Source: a bacterium (GTDB taxonomy: Bacteria > UBP7 > UBA6624). Taken from it: a stretch of 16,961 nt of DNA. A model generated the notes under the pieces. That model was not told where the DNA came from. It searched no databases and was given only the letters and a program-made list of their open reading frames with translations. The stretch lies in the NCBI GenBank assembly GCA_014384545.1, contig JACNFQ010000081.1, positions 1 through 16,961 of the forward strand, given 5' to 3'. Below are positions 6,438-13,481 of the stretch, one piece after another (position 1 is the stretch's first letter; the number at the start of each line of letters is the position of its first letter). The position numbers were made by a program, and so were the translations under genes.

Positions 6438-7154
6438 ATGGACAAGAACAGACATCGAAGAGCGGAAGGGCTTGGGAGAAAGGGACTTTTGTTGCTTACG
6501 ACTTTGCTCCTCGCTTCCTGCGGAGTAGAGCCCTTCGTGTTCAGCATCGCGGTTGAGCCGGGTGGTGCGGTAAGCATGCACTGGGTAGAAAAGGGGGTCA
6601 TCAACCCCAGCCTCAATGACGTTTGCGCCACGCCATCCCACCACGACAGGCCCGTCGCCTACTTCGAATCCCGCGGTATCGATGGCACCTTTTCCTCCTG
6701 GGCTGAGGAGAAGGGTCCTTCACAAGAAGAGGGGCTCATCAACTGCTGGGTCCACGGTAAGATCGACTACGCCACAACGGAGGATTGGTCGCGGCACTTT
6801 GCGGAGATCGAGGCGGACTTCCTCTCCGACTGGCATCTGGATACCGAGGACCTCTTCATACCGCCCCTGCCGGGATCCTTGGAGAGATCGGTGGGGGAGG
6901 ACGGCGCCCTGACCGTCGTGGTGGGGACAGAGACGATGAAGACCCTTCTGGAATTGACCCGCTTGAAGGGTTCCCTGATGGAGATTCGCTTGAGGCTCCC
7001 CTGTGCCGTTGAGAGCCTCACGCCGGGTCTTGGCGTCCAGGAGGAGGAAGGGAAGGTCGCGGTGTGGAGGTTCAGGGTGTCTCCAGGGCAACCGGTGGAG
7101 GTCACGGCCCGGACAGCCCCCGGGTGCGAAGTGCCTCCTGTGCCGCCCGCCTAG
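6438..7154 (+). CDS. c3 predicted lipoprotein
   Basis: 238 residues from ATG 6438, chosen because GGGGAGGAG lies just upstream and because the N-terminus then reads KGLLLLTTLLLASC, a lipoprotein signal with lipobox LASC (Cys 28). The mature protein has few cysteines and ends with a Pro-rich tail (CEVPPVPPA). A segment near residues 145-220 (LTVVVGTETMKTLLELTRLKGSLMEIRL, then KVAVWRFRVSPGQPVEVTAR) suggests a beta-rich domain but matches no family I can name. It does not share the NLW[ND]PY blocks of the c1 and c4 lipoproteins, so the pair layout is conserved but this partner is a different protein. Confidence 0.78.
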   Translation: MDKNRHRRAEGLGRKGLLLLTTLLLASCGVEPFVFSIAVEPGGAVSMHWVEKGVINPSLNDVCATPSHHDRPVAYFESRGIDGTFSSWAEEKGPSQEEGLINCWVHGKIDYATTEDWSRHFAEIEADFLSDWHLDTEDLFIPPLPGSLERSVGEDGALTVVVGTETMKTLLELTRLKGSLMEIRLRLPCAVESLTPGLGVQEEEGKVAVWRFRVSPGQPVEVTARTAPGCEVPPVPPA

Positions 7155-7352
7155 CCGTCCACCAGCCCCTCTCCACTCCCGTGCTCTGCGCGCATCTCCC
7201 CTTCCGAAGAGCCCACGTCGGAGACCCGCGCCCAGCAAGACCTGTTCTAGCCCCCGGGCTAGGGGGGGTGGTGGAGGGGTCCATGTCTTTAGTATACAAG
7301 CAGTGGCGGGTCGGTAGGAGGGGATGGCGCACTGGAAGGAGAGCGTGAACCC
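7155..7352. other. Gene-free stretch after c3 with hairpin and G7 tract
   Basis: No gene is seen. CTAGCC/GGCTAG (within 7247-7262) forms a short stem, possibly ending c3 transcription, and G7 (7262-7268) follows at once. TATACA occurs at 7293-7298 but no convincing gene follows. The stretch leads into the lhgO remnant. Confidence 0.35.
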
Positions 7353-7425
7353 CGGGGAGCCCAGCGGATACGCTGGCGCAACGTGCCTTCCCATCGGGGA
7401 GCACACCGCTAGGATGCTCCTGTGA
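7353..7425 (+). pseudogene. 3' remnant of an lhgO-like gene
   Basis: In frame, this reads ATCLPIGEHTARMLL and stops at TGA 7423-7425, matching the end of the intact lhgO-like protein (ATACLAIGEYIAKMLP). Homology fades upstream of ~7353. The stop overlaps the GTG of the metallophosphoesterase gene (GTGA at 7422-7425), which shows how the two genes were joined before c2/c3 separated them. It is the right-hand copy of the duplicated junction. Confidence 0.82.
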
Positions 7426-8024
7426 AGATCCTCGCCTTCAGCGATATCCATACCGACTTTGAGGGCGCGGAACGCCTAGCTGAACTCTCAGGAGAGGCGG
7501 ATGTCGTGGTGGGGGCGGGGGACTTCTGCGCCGCCCACCACGGGCTGGAGGAGATGATCAAAGTGCTGGGAGCGATAGAGACACCCTCGCTGGTCGTCCC
7601 CGGCAATAACGAGACCGACACCGCCCTTCGTGCCGCCACGGCCTCCTATTGGCCCTCGGCCAGAGTACTCCATGGCGAGGGGACGGTCTTGGGCGGCGTG
7701 CCGTTCTTCGGATTGGGTGGCGGCATCCCCACCACGCCTTGGGGCTGGAGCCACGACTTGACAGAGTATGAGGCAGAGGCGTTGCTGGAGGAGGCGCCCG
7801 CTGGGGGTGTTCTCATCCTCCACAGCCCTCCCAAGGGGTATGCGGACGGGCGTGGCGGGGGGCATTTCGGGAGCGAGGCCATCCTCGCCGCCATCCAGAG
7901 GCATACGCCCCAGTGGGCGTTCTGCGGGCATATCCACGAGTGCTGGGGAGAGGAGCATCTCATCGGGGCCACCCATCTCCTCAACTGCGGCCCGTCGGGC
8001 CGCTTTGTCACATTGGGCGAATAG
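7422..8024 (+). CDS. Calcineurin-like metallophosphoesterase
   Basis: A 200-residue dinuclear-metal phosphoesterase. The metal-ligand set is complete: DIH (D8, H10), GAGD (D34), GNN (N62), H134 in LILHSPP, and CGHIH (H170, H172). The last motif is followed by an NCGPSGRF segment typical of small cytoplasmic members of the family. The substrate cannot be told from sequence. GTG 7422 is chosen because the DxH motif then lies at residues 8-10 and because it overlaps the lhgO remnant stop, an ancestral coupling. The gene heads a same-strand block with dinB and the SRAP gene and has higher GC than gltA and lhgO. Confidence 0.88.
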   Translation: MKILAFSDIHTDFEGAERLAELSGEADVVVGAGDFCAAHHGLEEMIKVLGAIETPSLVVPGNNETDTALRAATASYWPSARVLHGEGTVLGGVPFFGLGGGIPTTPWGWSHDLTEYEAEALLEEAPAGGVLILHSPPKGYADGRGGGHFGSEAILAAIQRHTPQWAFCGHIHECWGEEHLIGATHLLNCGPSGRFVTLGE

Positions 8025-8162
8025 ACCGGCTTACCATAAAATCTCGGAGGTTGACTCCTCATCTTCGTAGCAGAGAGAGGAGCATTCCCTGCGCTGTCAA
8101 TCGGTTCGCTGGATATGCGTACGAATCTTTACAAGAACGGTGATATCATCGGGGGGAACAAA

Positions 8163-9347
8163 ATGGGAACAAACGCCCGACAGATCCTCCATGTGGACAT
8201 GGACGCCTTCTTTGCCTCCATCGAGCAGCGGGAGAACCCCGTTCTGCGCGGTAAACCCGTCCTTGTGGGTGGGGGCCGCCATCGGGGCGTGGTGGCGGCG
8301 GCATCCTACGAAGCGCGTCCCTTTGGCATCCGGAGCGGGATGCCCACCGCCCATGCCCTCCGGCTTTGCCGGCACGCCATCCTCATCCGCACCCCCAGTT
8401 GCTCCTATGCGGGGGTGGCCCAGGAGATTCGGGGGGTGTTCCACACCTTCACCCCGCGGATAGAGAGCACCTCCCTCGACGAAGCGTATCTGGATATGAC
8501 CGGGACCCAACGTCTTTTCGGCGCGGTGGAGGGAAGCGCCCAGCGGCTCAAGGAGAGCGTCCGCCGCGAGACAGGGCTGGCGTGCACGGTGGGCATTGGC
8601 CCCAACAGGCTCTTGGCCAAGATGGCCTCCAATCTCGCAAAACCGGATGGACTCCTTGCCCTTCACTACGCTTCAGCCAAAGTGCGGTTTGCCCCCCTTG
8701 CCCTAGAAGCCCTCCATGGGGTAGGGCCAGCGATGGCGAACCGTCTCAGGAGGATGGGGCTGGATACCCTAGGGGATTTGATGGAGGTGCCCCAGCGGGT
8801 GCTGGAGGGGCATTTGGGTCCGGCGGGCGTCCGGCTTTGGCAGCGTGCTCAGGGGTATGGCGAAAGCCGGGTGACGGTTGCGCGCCCCTCCCAATCCATC
8901 AGCAGGGAACGGACATTCTTTGCCGACAGCGTCAAGCGGGCGGCGCTTGAGGGGGTGCTGAGCGGGCTGGCCCAAGACGTCGCGCGCGCCGCCCGCAGGA
9001 AGCTTCTCCAAGGCAACGGGGTTTGGATCAAGGTGCGATACGGCGGTGGGTTCCATACGATCACCCGTCGCCCCACGCTCTCTTTCCCCACCGCCTCCAC
9101 CCGCGCCATCCGCGCCTCCGCGCTCTCCCTCTTCGCCAAAGTGCCCTTGGGGCAGGGCATCCGCCTCTTGGGGGTGGGGATGGGTGGGTTAGGGCAGGAG
9201 GGGTTGGCACAGGGGCATCTCTTCCCCCCGAAGGGCGAGAGGAGGGAAAGCGCTCTGGACAAGGCATTGGACCGCATCGCCCAGAAGCACGGCCCCTCCG
9301 CCCTGCGATATGGCGGAACGCCCGCGCTGCGTCGCCGGGAGGGATGA
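8163..9347 (+). CDS. dinB: DNA polymerase IV (Y-family translesion polymerase)
   Basis: Low-fidelity polymerase that copies past damaged bases. From ATG 8163 it has 394 residues, normal for DinB. Catalytic carboxylates are D12 in HVDMDAFFASIE and D106-E107 in STSLDEAYLD; F17 is the likely steric-gate residue. Further elements: CTVGIGPNRLLAKMAS, the helix-hairpin-helix ALHGVGPAMANRL, a little-finger domain with SISRERTF, and a C-terminal QGHLF that fits a sliding-clamp-binding peptide. The frame is open up to ATG 8115, but homology starts after 8163; a TATCAT box (8144-8149) and G6 lie just before it. It ends 10 nt before the SRAP gene, so the two are probably cotranscribed in DNA-damage tolerance. 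Confidence 0.95.
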   Translation: MGTNARQILHVDMDAFFASIEQRENPVLRGKPVLVGGGRHRGVVAAASYEARPFGIRSGMPTAHALRLCRHAILIRTPSCSYAGVAQEIRGVFHTFTPRIESTSLDEAYLDMTGTQRLFGAVEGSAQRLKESVRRETGLACTVGIGPNRLLAKMASNLAKPDGLLALHYASAKVRFAPLALEALHGVGPAMANRLRRMGLDTLGDLMEVPQRVLEGHLGPAGVRLWQRAQGYGESRVTVARPSQSISRERTFFADSVKRAALEGVLSGLAQDVARAARRKLLQGNGVWIKVRYGGGFHTITRRPTLSFPTASTRAIRASALSLFAKVPLGQGIRLLGVGMGGLGQEGLAQGHLFPPKGERRESALDKALDRIAQKHGPSALRYGGTPALRRREG

Positions 9348-9357
9348 GAATCGGGGC

Positions 9358-10029
9358 ATGTGCGGACGGTACACCCTCTCAGCAAGCCGTGAGGCGATGA
9401 TGGAGGGGTTCAAACTCATCATCCGCCCTCAGATCCTTCACCCCCGCTACAACATCGCTCCCAGCCAGCCCGCCGCCGTTATCACTCCTTCGCCCCAAGG
9501 AGGTCGCGCCCTTGACTTCATGGTGTGGGGGCTCATCCCCTCGTGGGTAAAGGATCTCTCCCGCTCCCACGCCCCCATCAACGCGCGGAGCGAGACTGTC
9601 GCCACCAAGCCCTCTTTCCGCGCCGCGTTTCGCCACCGCCGCTGCCTCGTCCCGGCCGACGGCTTCTACGAGTGGGGATTGGCGGATGGGCGCAAGCGTC
9701 CCCATCACTTCAAACGGAGGGATGGTGCCCCCTTCGCCTTAGCTGGAATCTGGGAGAACTGGATGGATGCCTCCGGGACGGAGATCCACTCCTTCGCCAT
9801 CCTTACTACCGAGCCCAATCCCCTCGTCTCCCCCATCCACCACCGAATGCCCGTCATCCTTCCTCCTTCAAGCCACGAGCGCTGGCTGGCGCCCGATCCC
9901 CTGGAAAGCGCCGAGGCTGGCGAACTCTTCCTCCCCTTCCCAGCCCAGGAGATGACTGCCCACGCCGTCAGCGATCACGTCAACAACCCCGCCCACGACG
10001 ACCCCCTCTGCATCGCCCCCGTCCCCTAG
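9358..10029 (+). CDS. SRAP domain protein (YedK/HMCES type)
   Basis: Abasic-site sensor that forms a covalent thiazolidine link to abasic sites in single-stranded DNA and so shields them. ATG 9358 is certain because the family needs Cys2 after Met removal: the product begins MCGRYTL. The 223 residues also carry N75 in NARSET, E105 in PADGFYEW, and H161-H162 in HHRMPVIL, at nearly the same positions as in E. coli YedK, so it should be active. It lies 10 nt after dinB, which makes functional sense. Its last ~25 codons are repeated at 12276-12372 on the far side of c4. Confidence 0.95.
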   Translation: MCGRYTLSASREAMMEGFKLIIRPQILHPRYNIAPSQPAAVITPSPQGGRALDFMVWGLIPSWVKDLSRSHAPINARSETVATKPSFRAAFRHRRCLVPADGFYEWGLADGRKRPHHFKRRDGAPFALAGIWENWMDASGTEIHSFAILTTEPNPLVSPIHHRMPVILPPSSHERWLAPDPLESAEAGELFLPFPAQEMTAHAVSDHVNNPAHDDPLCIAPVP

Positions 10030-10555
10030 CCCAACTAGGTCGGGGTACTAGCGCGGGAGCAAGTTTGTCGATGTTGTGGATTTCATGAGCATCGCTGTTT
10101 CTGATGCCGGGATACCCCATATGTCCAATCTTGACATTCCAGATCGGGATCTAGGGTATGCATGGCGACCAGTAGACAACTTGGATTACGGAAACAGTTG
10201 ACGCAGCGGGGAAAGTAAGGGCGAAACTCATCTGCATTGGGAGTGAGGGAACCTATGTCTGGTGCCCATAGTATGGTGTTCTTGGATGGTAGGACCTTGG
10301 AGGAACTCTTCAACAACCGCGTGTGAAATGCGCGCATGAAGACGACCGCTTCTTTGCCTATTGTTGGTGTGTGTAGCTTTGGGCAATTCCCCCTACCCTC
10401 TCTTGCAGATCGCTTTCGCGAGGTGCCGTTCCGGTTGGATATGTCGCTTTACCCTTTGTCCTAGGCTCTGACGGTTTGAGGTCCCTCTCCGTAAGAGCTC
10501 CATCCCCTGTTCTTGATGATGAGGCAGGGCACCGGGAACCAGACCAAGTTGCCCC
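10030..10555. other. Gene-poor stretch between SRAP and c4, with a partial copy of the c4 Cys-rich gene
   Basis: I see no intact gene. An 84-residue minus-strand frame (10337-10083) and a short + frame from 10336 have no recognisable features. At 10472-10520, 49 bases match 10711-10759 inside the c4 Cys-rich gene with about seven differences, and the same residues are encoded (GLRSLSV..PSPVL vs GLRSLSV..PTPVL). This looks like the 5' part of an older, broken copy of the Cys-rich gene 239 bp upstream of the present one. Confidence 0.5.
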
Positions 10556-10624
10556 AAAGTCTCAATACGGTCTAGAAACGATCCCTAGGGGGGGGTGCCG
10601 CTTCATTGCGGTATGATTTGATTT
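10556..10624 (+). promoter_or_regulatory. c4 promoter: upstream motif, G8 tract, TATGAT, leaderless start
   Basis: A motif ending in GTCTCAATACGGTCTAGA (to 10576) matches the one before c1 at 19 of 21 positions. G8 is at 10588-10595. TATGAT (10612-10617) is followed by seven bases and GTG at 10625. The distances from motif to -10 box (36) and to the start codon (49) equal those in c1. No Shine-Dalgarno is seen. Confidence 0.62.
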
Positions 10625-11272
10625 GTGAGGTCTTTATGCGGGTTCTTGGGTCCTGTTGCGGGGTTACCTGTTCTCCTCGGGTTGATGTGGGTTCCTGGTG
10701 GTGGTCCAGCCGGTTTGAGATCCCTTTCCGTAAAAACTCCAACCCCTGTTCTTGGCGATTGCAAAGGGGGAAACGGGGGCTTGCTCCTGATTGACGCAAA
10801 CCTTGACTGTGACTGCGACCAGCCAGGTTGTGGTGGCGAGGCGTGCACAGAATACGAGTTGGAGACGGCGTCTGTCGTCGATGTGGACCCAGGTCTGATC
10901 ACCTGTTGCGAAGACATTACGGCAACCCCTTGTTCGCCTGTCATCAAGAGGATAACGCGTCAGTATATCTGTGACGGTGTGACCAACCGCGCATGTGAGG
11001 GGTTTGGTTGTGGTGCCCTTTTCCCTTACTCTGAGCAGCAGAACAACGGACAGAACCACGCTTACAGACCCCGGCGCACTATAGAAGTGACTTGGGATTG
11101 CAGCCAATGCAGAGACGGCGGCGGGTGCGGGGGGGCTTGTTGTGTTCGGATCAATCCCCAGCAGATACTTGACTGGATTGAGCAGTCGGGACTGGATGTG
11201 GGAGAGAATCCTGATCCTGCAGGCGGGGTCTGTCTAGAGAAACCATGCAATGTCTGCTGTAGTGATTCTTGA
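10625..11272 (+). CDS. c4 Cys-rich secreted protein
   Basis: 215 residues with about 21 cysteines in clusters (DCDCDQPGC, TCC, CSQC, GGCGGACC, KPCNVCC). GTG 10625 lies seven bases after TATGAT, as in c1; the N-terminus MRSLCGFLGPVAGLPVLLGLMWVPGG is a weak but plausible signal peptide. It appears to be the intact counterpart of the frame-broken c1 gene: same MRSL start, similar length, same Cys-rich C-terminal cluster, same kind of partner. G7 at 11129-11135 lies in frame and could slip. The stop TGA is directly followed by the ATG of the lipoprotein gene. No known domain is recognised; a disulfide-rich surface or extracellular protein is inferred. Confidence 0.78.
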   Translation: MRSLCGFLGPVAGLPVLLGLMWVPGGGPAGLRSLSVKTPTPVLGDCKGGNGGLLLIDANLDCDCDQPGCGGEACTEYELETASVVDVDPGLITCCEDITATPCSPVIKRITRQYICDGVTNRACEGFGCGALFPYSEQQNNGQNHAYRPRRTIEVTWDCSQCRDGGGCGGACCVRINPQQILDWIEQSGLDVGENPDPAGGVCLEKPCNVCCSDS

Positions 11273-12217
11273 ATGGAAGCAGGGAGGATTGTTCAGAATT
11301 CGGTTGGAAGTGGTATCAGGGCACTCCTTCCACTCTGCCTCCTATTTGGGTCTATCGCTCCCGGTTGCCACCGTGGGAATCGCACTGAGTCGCTAAGCCC
11401 CGTAAGAGTGAATACCGTCAGCGAGCCTGTCGCCGTCCACCAACAGTTCCACAACCCTTCGGCGGCTTATCTGACACCAGGATTCAGCGAGGAAAGTTCC
11501 AGCTCGCGGCGGATGGCTGGAGGGCTGAACGCCCTTTTCACGGCTTGGTGGGAGGTCTCCAAATGGATGCCTGCCCCCAGTGGGTCCGCTGGATTGGTAG
11601 TTACGCCCGAGTACCAGGCATTGAACCTATGGGATCCTTACACGGACCGCCCGGCGGTTTTAGGCGATGGGGAACCCCCTTCTGATGCTCCCCCGGGGAG
11701 TTTCTGGATGTGGGAAGAGCCTCATTGGAACACGCTGCTTGCACAAGGAGGTGTCAAGGCGCAGTGGTTCGCAGCCGGCACAGAGGAAGTGATGCTCAAG
11801 GTCTCATTCCGACGGTACGACAAGGCGGGCATGCATGCGGAACTGGCATGGGATTCAGGAAAGACCGCCTCTCCCAGTCTGTCTGTTCCCGAGGGGAGGC
11901 GAGAACAACTTGCGTTCTGCACCGTTCTAAGCGAACTGGTGTTCAGATCTCTCCCCCTTTGGCCCTATGAGTCTCATCTTCCCCTTGAGCGAGAAGCGGT
12001 CAAAACGATAGAGGATCTCAAGGCGTTCTGGTGGCTGTGGGACTCTGAGGCGATGTTGGCGGGAGGTCTCTTCGGAGAGGCTGACTTAGTCCTTTACGGG
12101 GACAGCCGCCTGGTGGATGTTGACTGTCAAACCGAGGAGGGTTCAATTTGGAACTGGGCCAAGACGGAAGGGGAAAGACGAATCAAGTCCGAATATGCAT
12201 TAGCCCCGCCCAAGTAG
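11273..12217 (+). CDS. c4 predicted lipoprotein, paralogue of the c1 lipoprotein
   Basis: 314 residues. The N-terminus GIRALLPLCLLFGSIAPGC is a lipoprotein-type signal, with Cys 32 the likely acylation site, though the lipobox is imperfect. Blocks shared with the c1 lipoprotein are LTPGF...RRMAGGL, PEYQALNLWDPY, IEDLKAFWWLWD, and DCQTEEGSIW. The sequence between them differs strongly, so the pair is old. ATG 11273 abuts the stop of the Cys-rich gene with no Shine-Dalgarno, which implies translational coupling. Function unknown. Confidence 0.8.
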   Translation: MEAGRIVQNSVGSGIRALLPLCLLFGSIAPGCHRGNRTESLSPVRVNTVSEPVAVHQQFHNPSAAYLTPGFSEESSSSRRMAGGLNALFTAWWEVSKWMPAPSGSAGLVVTPEYQALNLWDPYTDRPAVLGDGEPPSDAPPGSFWMWEEPHWNTLLAQGGVKAQWFAAGTEEVMLKVSFRRYDKAGMHAELAWDSGKTASPSLSVPEGRREQLAFCTVLSELVFRSLPLWPYESHLPLEREAVKTIEDLKAFWWLWDSEAMLAGGLFGEADLVLYGDSRLVDVDCQTEEGSIWNWAKTEGERRIKSEYALAPPK

Positions 12218-12538
12218 GTTCTTGAAACTCGCCAAGACCTCCAGATGAGGAAGGATGTGACAAGGCTCCACTTTCAACCTCTTCGTGTCGAACCGATGAC
12301 TACTCACATCGTCAGCGATCACGTCAACAACCCCGCCCACGACGACCCCGTCTGCGTCGCCCCCGTACTTTGATTATGTCCTGATCAGGAGGGGGCGAGC
12401 ATCCTCCACTTCAAGGGTCAGAGCGTCATAGCGGGTTCGCACAAGCCCCCTTAGTCACCCGAAGTCGCAGGGCACGCCGGGGTTCTGGCTGGTTGGGGGG
12501 GAACAGCCAGAGCGGAAGCATACCGCCACAGATGCCAC
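12218..12538. other. Right flank of c4: SRAP remnant and a hairpin
   Basis: No intact gene is seen. The SRAP remnant (12276-12372) is listed separately. TCTGGCTG (12484-12491) and CAGCCAGA (12504-12511) form a perfect 8-bp stem whose loop holds G7 (12495-12501). It lies just past the 3' end of the minus-strand c5 operon and may end its transcription, although no T tract follows. Confidence 0.4.
12276..12372 (+). pseudogene. 3' remnant of an SRAP gene
   Basis: In frame, 12290-12372 reads EPMTTHIVSDHVNNPAHDD, then PVCVAPVL and a stop, against EMTAHAVSDHVNNPAHDD, then PLCIAPVP at the end of the intact SRAP protein. Positions 12310-12349 are identical to 9966-10005 over 40 bases. Weaker similarity reaches back to ~12276 with small indels. 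It is a dead tail only, separated from the full gene by c4. Confidence 0.88.
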
Positions 12539-13123
12539 TTACGGGCTCTCGGGAATGAGGGTCGTCAGATCACGTTCGGGGAAGAGGATGGGGAGGAGGA
12601 CGCTGTTGCCCAGCGACTGAACCAGACCTGCCAGATTCGTGATACGGGGATCAGACGGCCACACGCCCGTCCAGTCCCCATCCTGCCAGCAAGACAGATT
12701 GACGAATCTATAGAGGTCTCCACGAGCCTCGATCTCCACCACCCAGAGGTGGGCCTCCCCTCCCCGCGGATCCTGGGGCAATGGTGGAAGGGTGGGCGCA
12801 GTCTCATGGAAGAACAGCCTTTGGGTGTCCATTGAAAGAAGACCTTGCCAAGGGCCAAAGGGGCTCGGATCCAAACCCTCTTCCTCCCGTGTGATCTCCT
12901 GCCGAACCACAAACCCCAAGAAACATGTGGCTTCGGAAGGGTTCGAGGGTTCCAATTCCTGCCTCTTGAGGTGGGCAATCCACTTGGACTCGCCGCGCAA
13001 TCCGTAGGGAGCCAAGTCAGCGAACTCGTCTTTCATGCCCCCCCAAACCCAAAGTAGCACCCCGACAGCAGGGATCACCAGCCAATGGAGACCAATCCTG
13101 TGACCGCGATGCCCCTTTGTCAT
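12539..13123 (-). CDS. c5 membrane-anchored protein, unit 2
   Basis: 194 residues from ATG 13123, chosen because it gives MTKGHRG, matching MTKGNRD of the paralogue in unit 1 (14210), and because its ATG would overlap the frame-corrected stop of the upstream Cys-rich gene. The N-terminal segment IGLHWLVIPAVGVLLWVW is a membrane anchor or signal. Shared blocks with the paralogue are PFGPWQGLLSMD, APTLPP, GEAHLWV, and RFVNLSCWQDGDWTGVW. A G7 run (13038-13044 on +) lies in the coding sequence just after the anchor. No known domain is recognised. It is the last gene of the c5 operon. Confidence 0.76.
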   Translation of the reverse strand: MTKGHRGHRIGLHWLVIPAVGVLLWVWGGMKDEFADLAPYGLRGESKWIAHLKRQELEPSNPSEATCFLGFVVRQEITREEEGLDPSPFGPWQGLLSMDTQRLFFHETAPTLPPLPQDPRGGEAHLWVVEIEARGDLYRFVNLSCWQDGDWTGVWPSDPRITNLAGLVQSLGNSVLLPILFPERDLTTLIPESP

Positions 13124-13481
13124 GCCGGCGGCGTGCAGACCTCCATATTGACATTGGGTACAACACAATCTTCTTGATTGAGGCAATGATCGGATCTGCA
13201 GTATTCGGGCAATCGCAATGGCTACCCTTGGTCACCGCCAACAAGTCGGTTTCCGGGATGGGGCAGGATTCGACAGTCTTATCCCCCGGGAACGCTCTGC
13301 CACAGATGACGAGATCGGCACTTCCACACTCGCTCGCCGGCGCAGAGCGTCCCACGAGTTCAACCCCCGTCGTGGTCAAGACGATTTCGCAATACAGCCC
13401 CCCCGGCCAGTGGTTGCTGCTGAATCCGGGTTGTGTGAAAATCTCACCCGTACCACAGTTCAGATAGAGGGTGGACTGCAT
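13017..13481 (-). CDS. c5 Cys-rich protein, unit 2 (3' frameshift)
   Basis: Paralogue of the unit 1 protein (14207-14614): TLYLNCGTGEIFT, NHWPGGLYC, VICGRAFPG, and GSHCDCPNTA align block by block. After IKK the frame reads a non-homologous basic tail to 13017, through the next gene. A one-base shift between 13155 and 13170 restores NVNMEVCTPPA and a stop TGA at 13122-13120, matching NINVEVCTSAP in unit 1 and recreating the ATGA overlap with the next gene. So the natural end is probably 13120 and the sequence carries a one-base deletion, unless it is a base-calling error. ATG 13481 directly follows the previous stop TAG. It lacks the short N-terminal extension of unit 1. Confidence 0.62.
   Translation of the reverse strand: MQSTLYLNCGTGEIFTQPGFSSNHWPGGLYCEIVLTTTGVELVGRSAPASECGSADLVICGRAFPGDKTVESCPIPETDLLAVTKGSHCDCPNTADPIIASIKKIVLYPMSIWRSARRRHDKGASRSQDWSPLAGDPCCRGATLGLGGHERRVR

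Noticed and set aside
6720-7451. 243-residue minus-strand frame
   Set aside because: Antisense to the c3 lipoprotein and the phosphoesterase start; low-complexity Arg/Pro/Gly composition typical of a shadow frame.
8101-8150. Possible LexA-type box upstream of dinB (TTCG...CGAA)
   Set aside because: Only four matching bases per arm, and no known LexA consensus fits.
8849-9385. 178-residue minus-strand frame opposite dinB
   Set aside because: Lies wholly against the well-supported dinB and SRAP starts and has shadow-frame composition.
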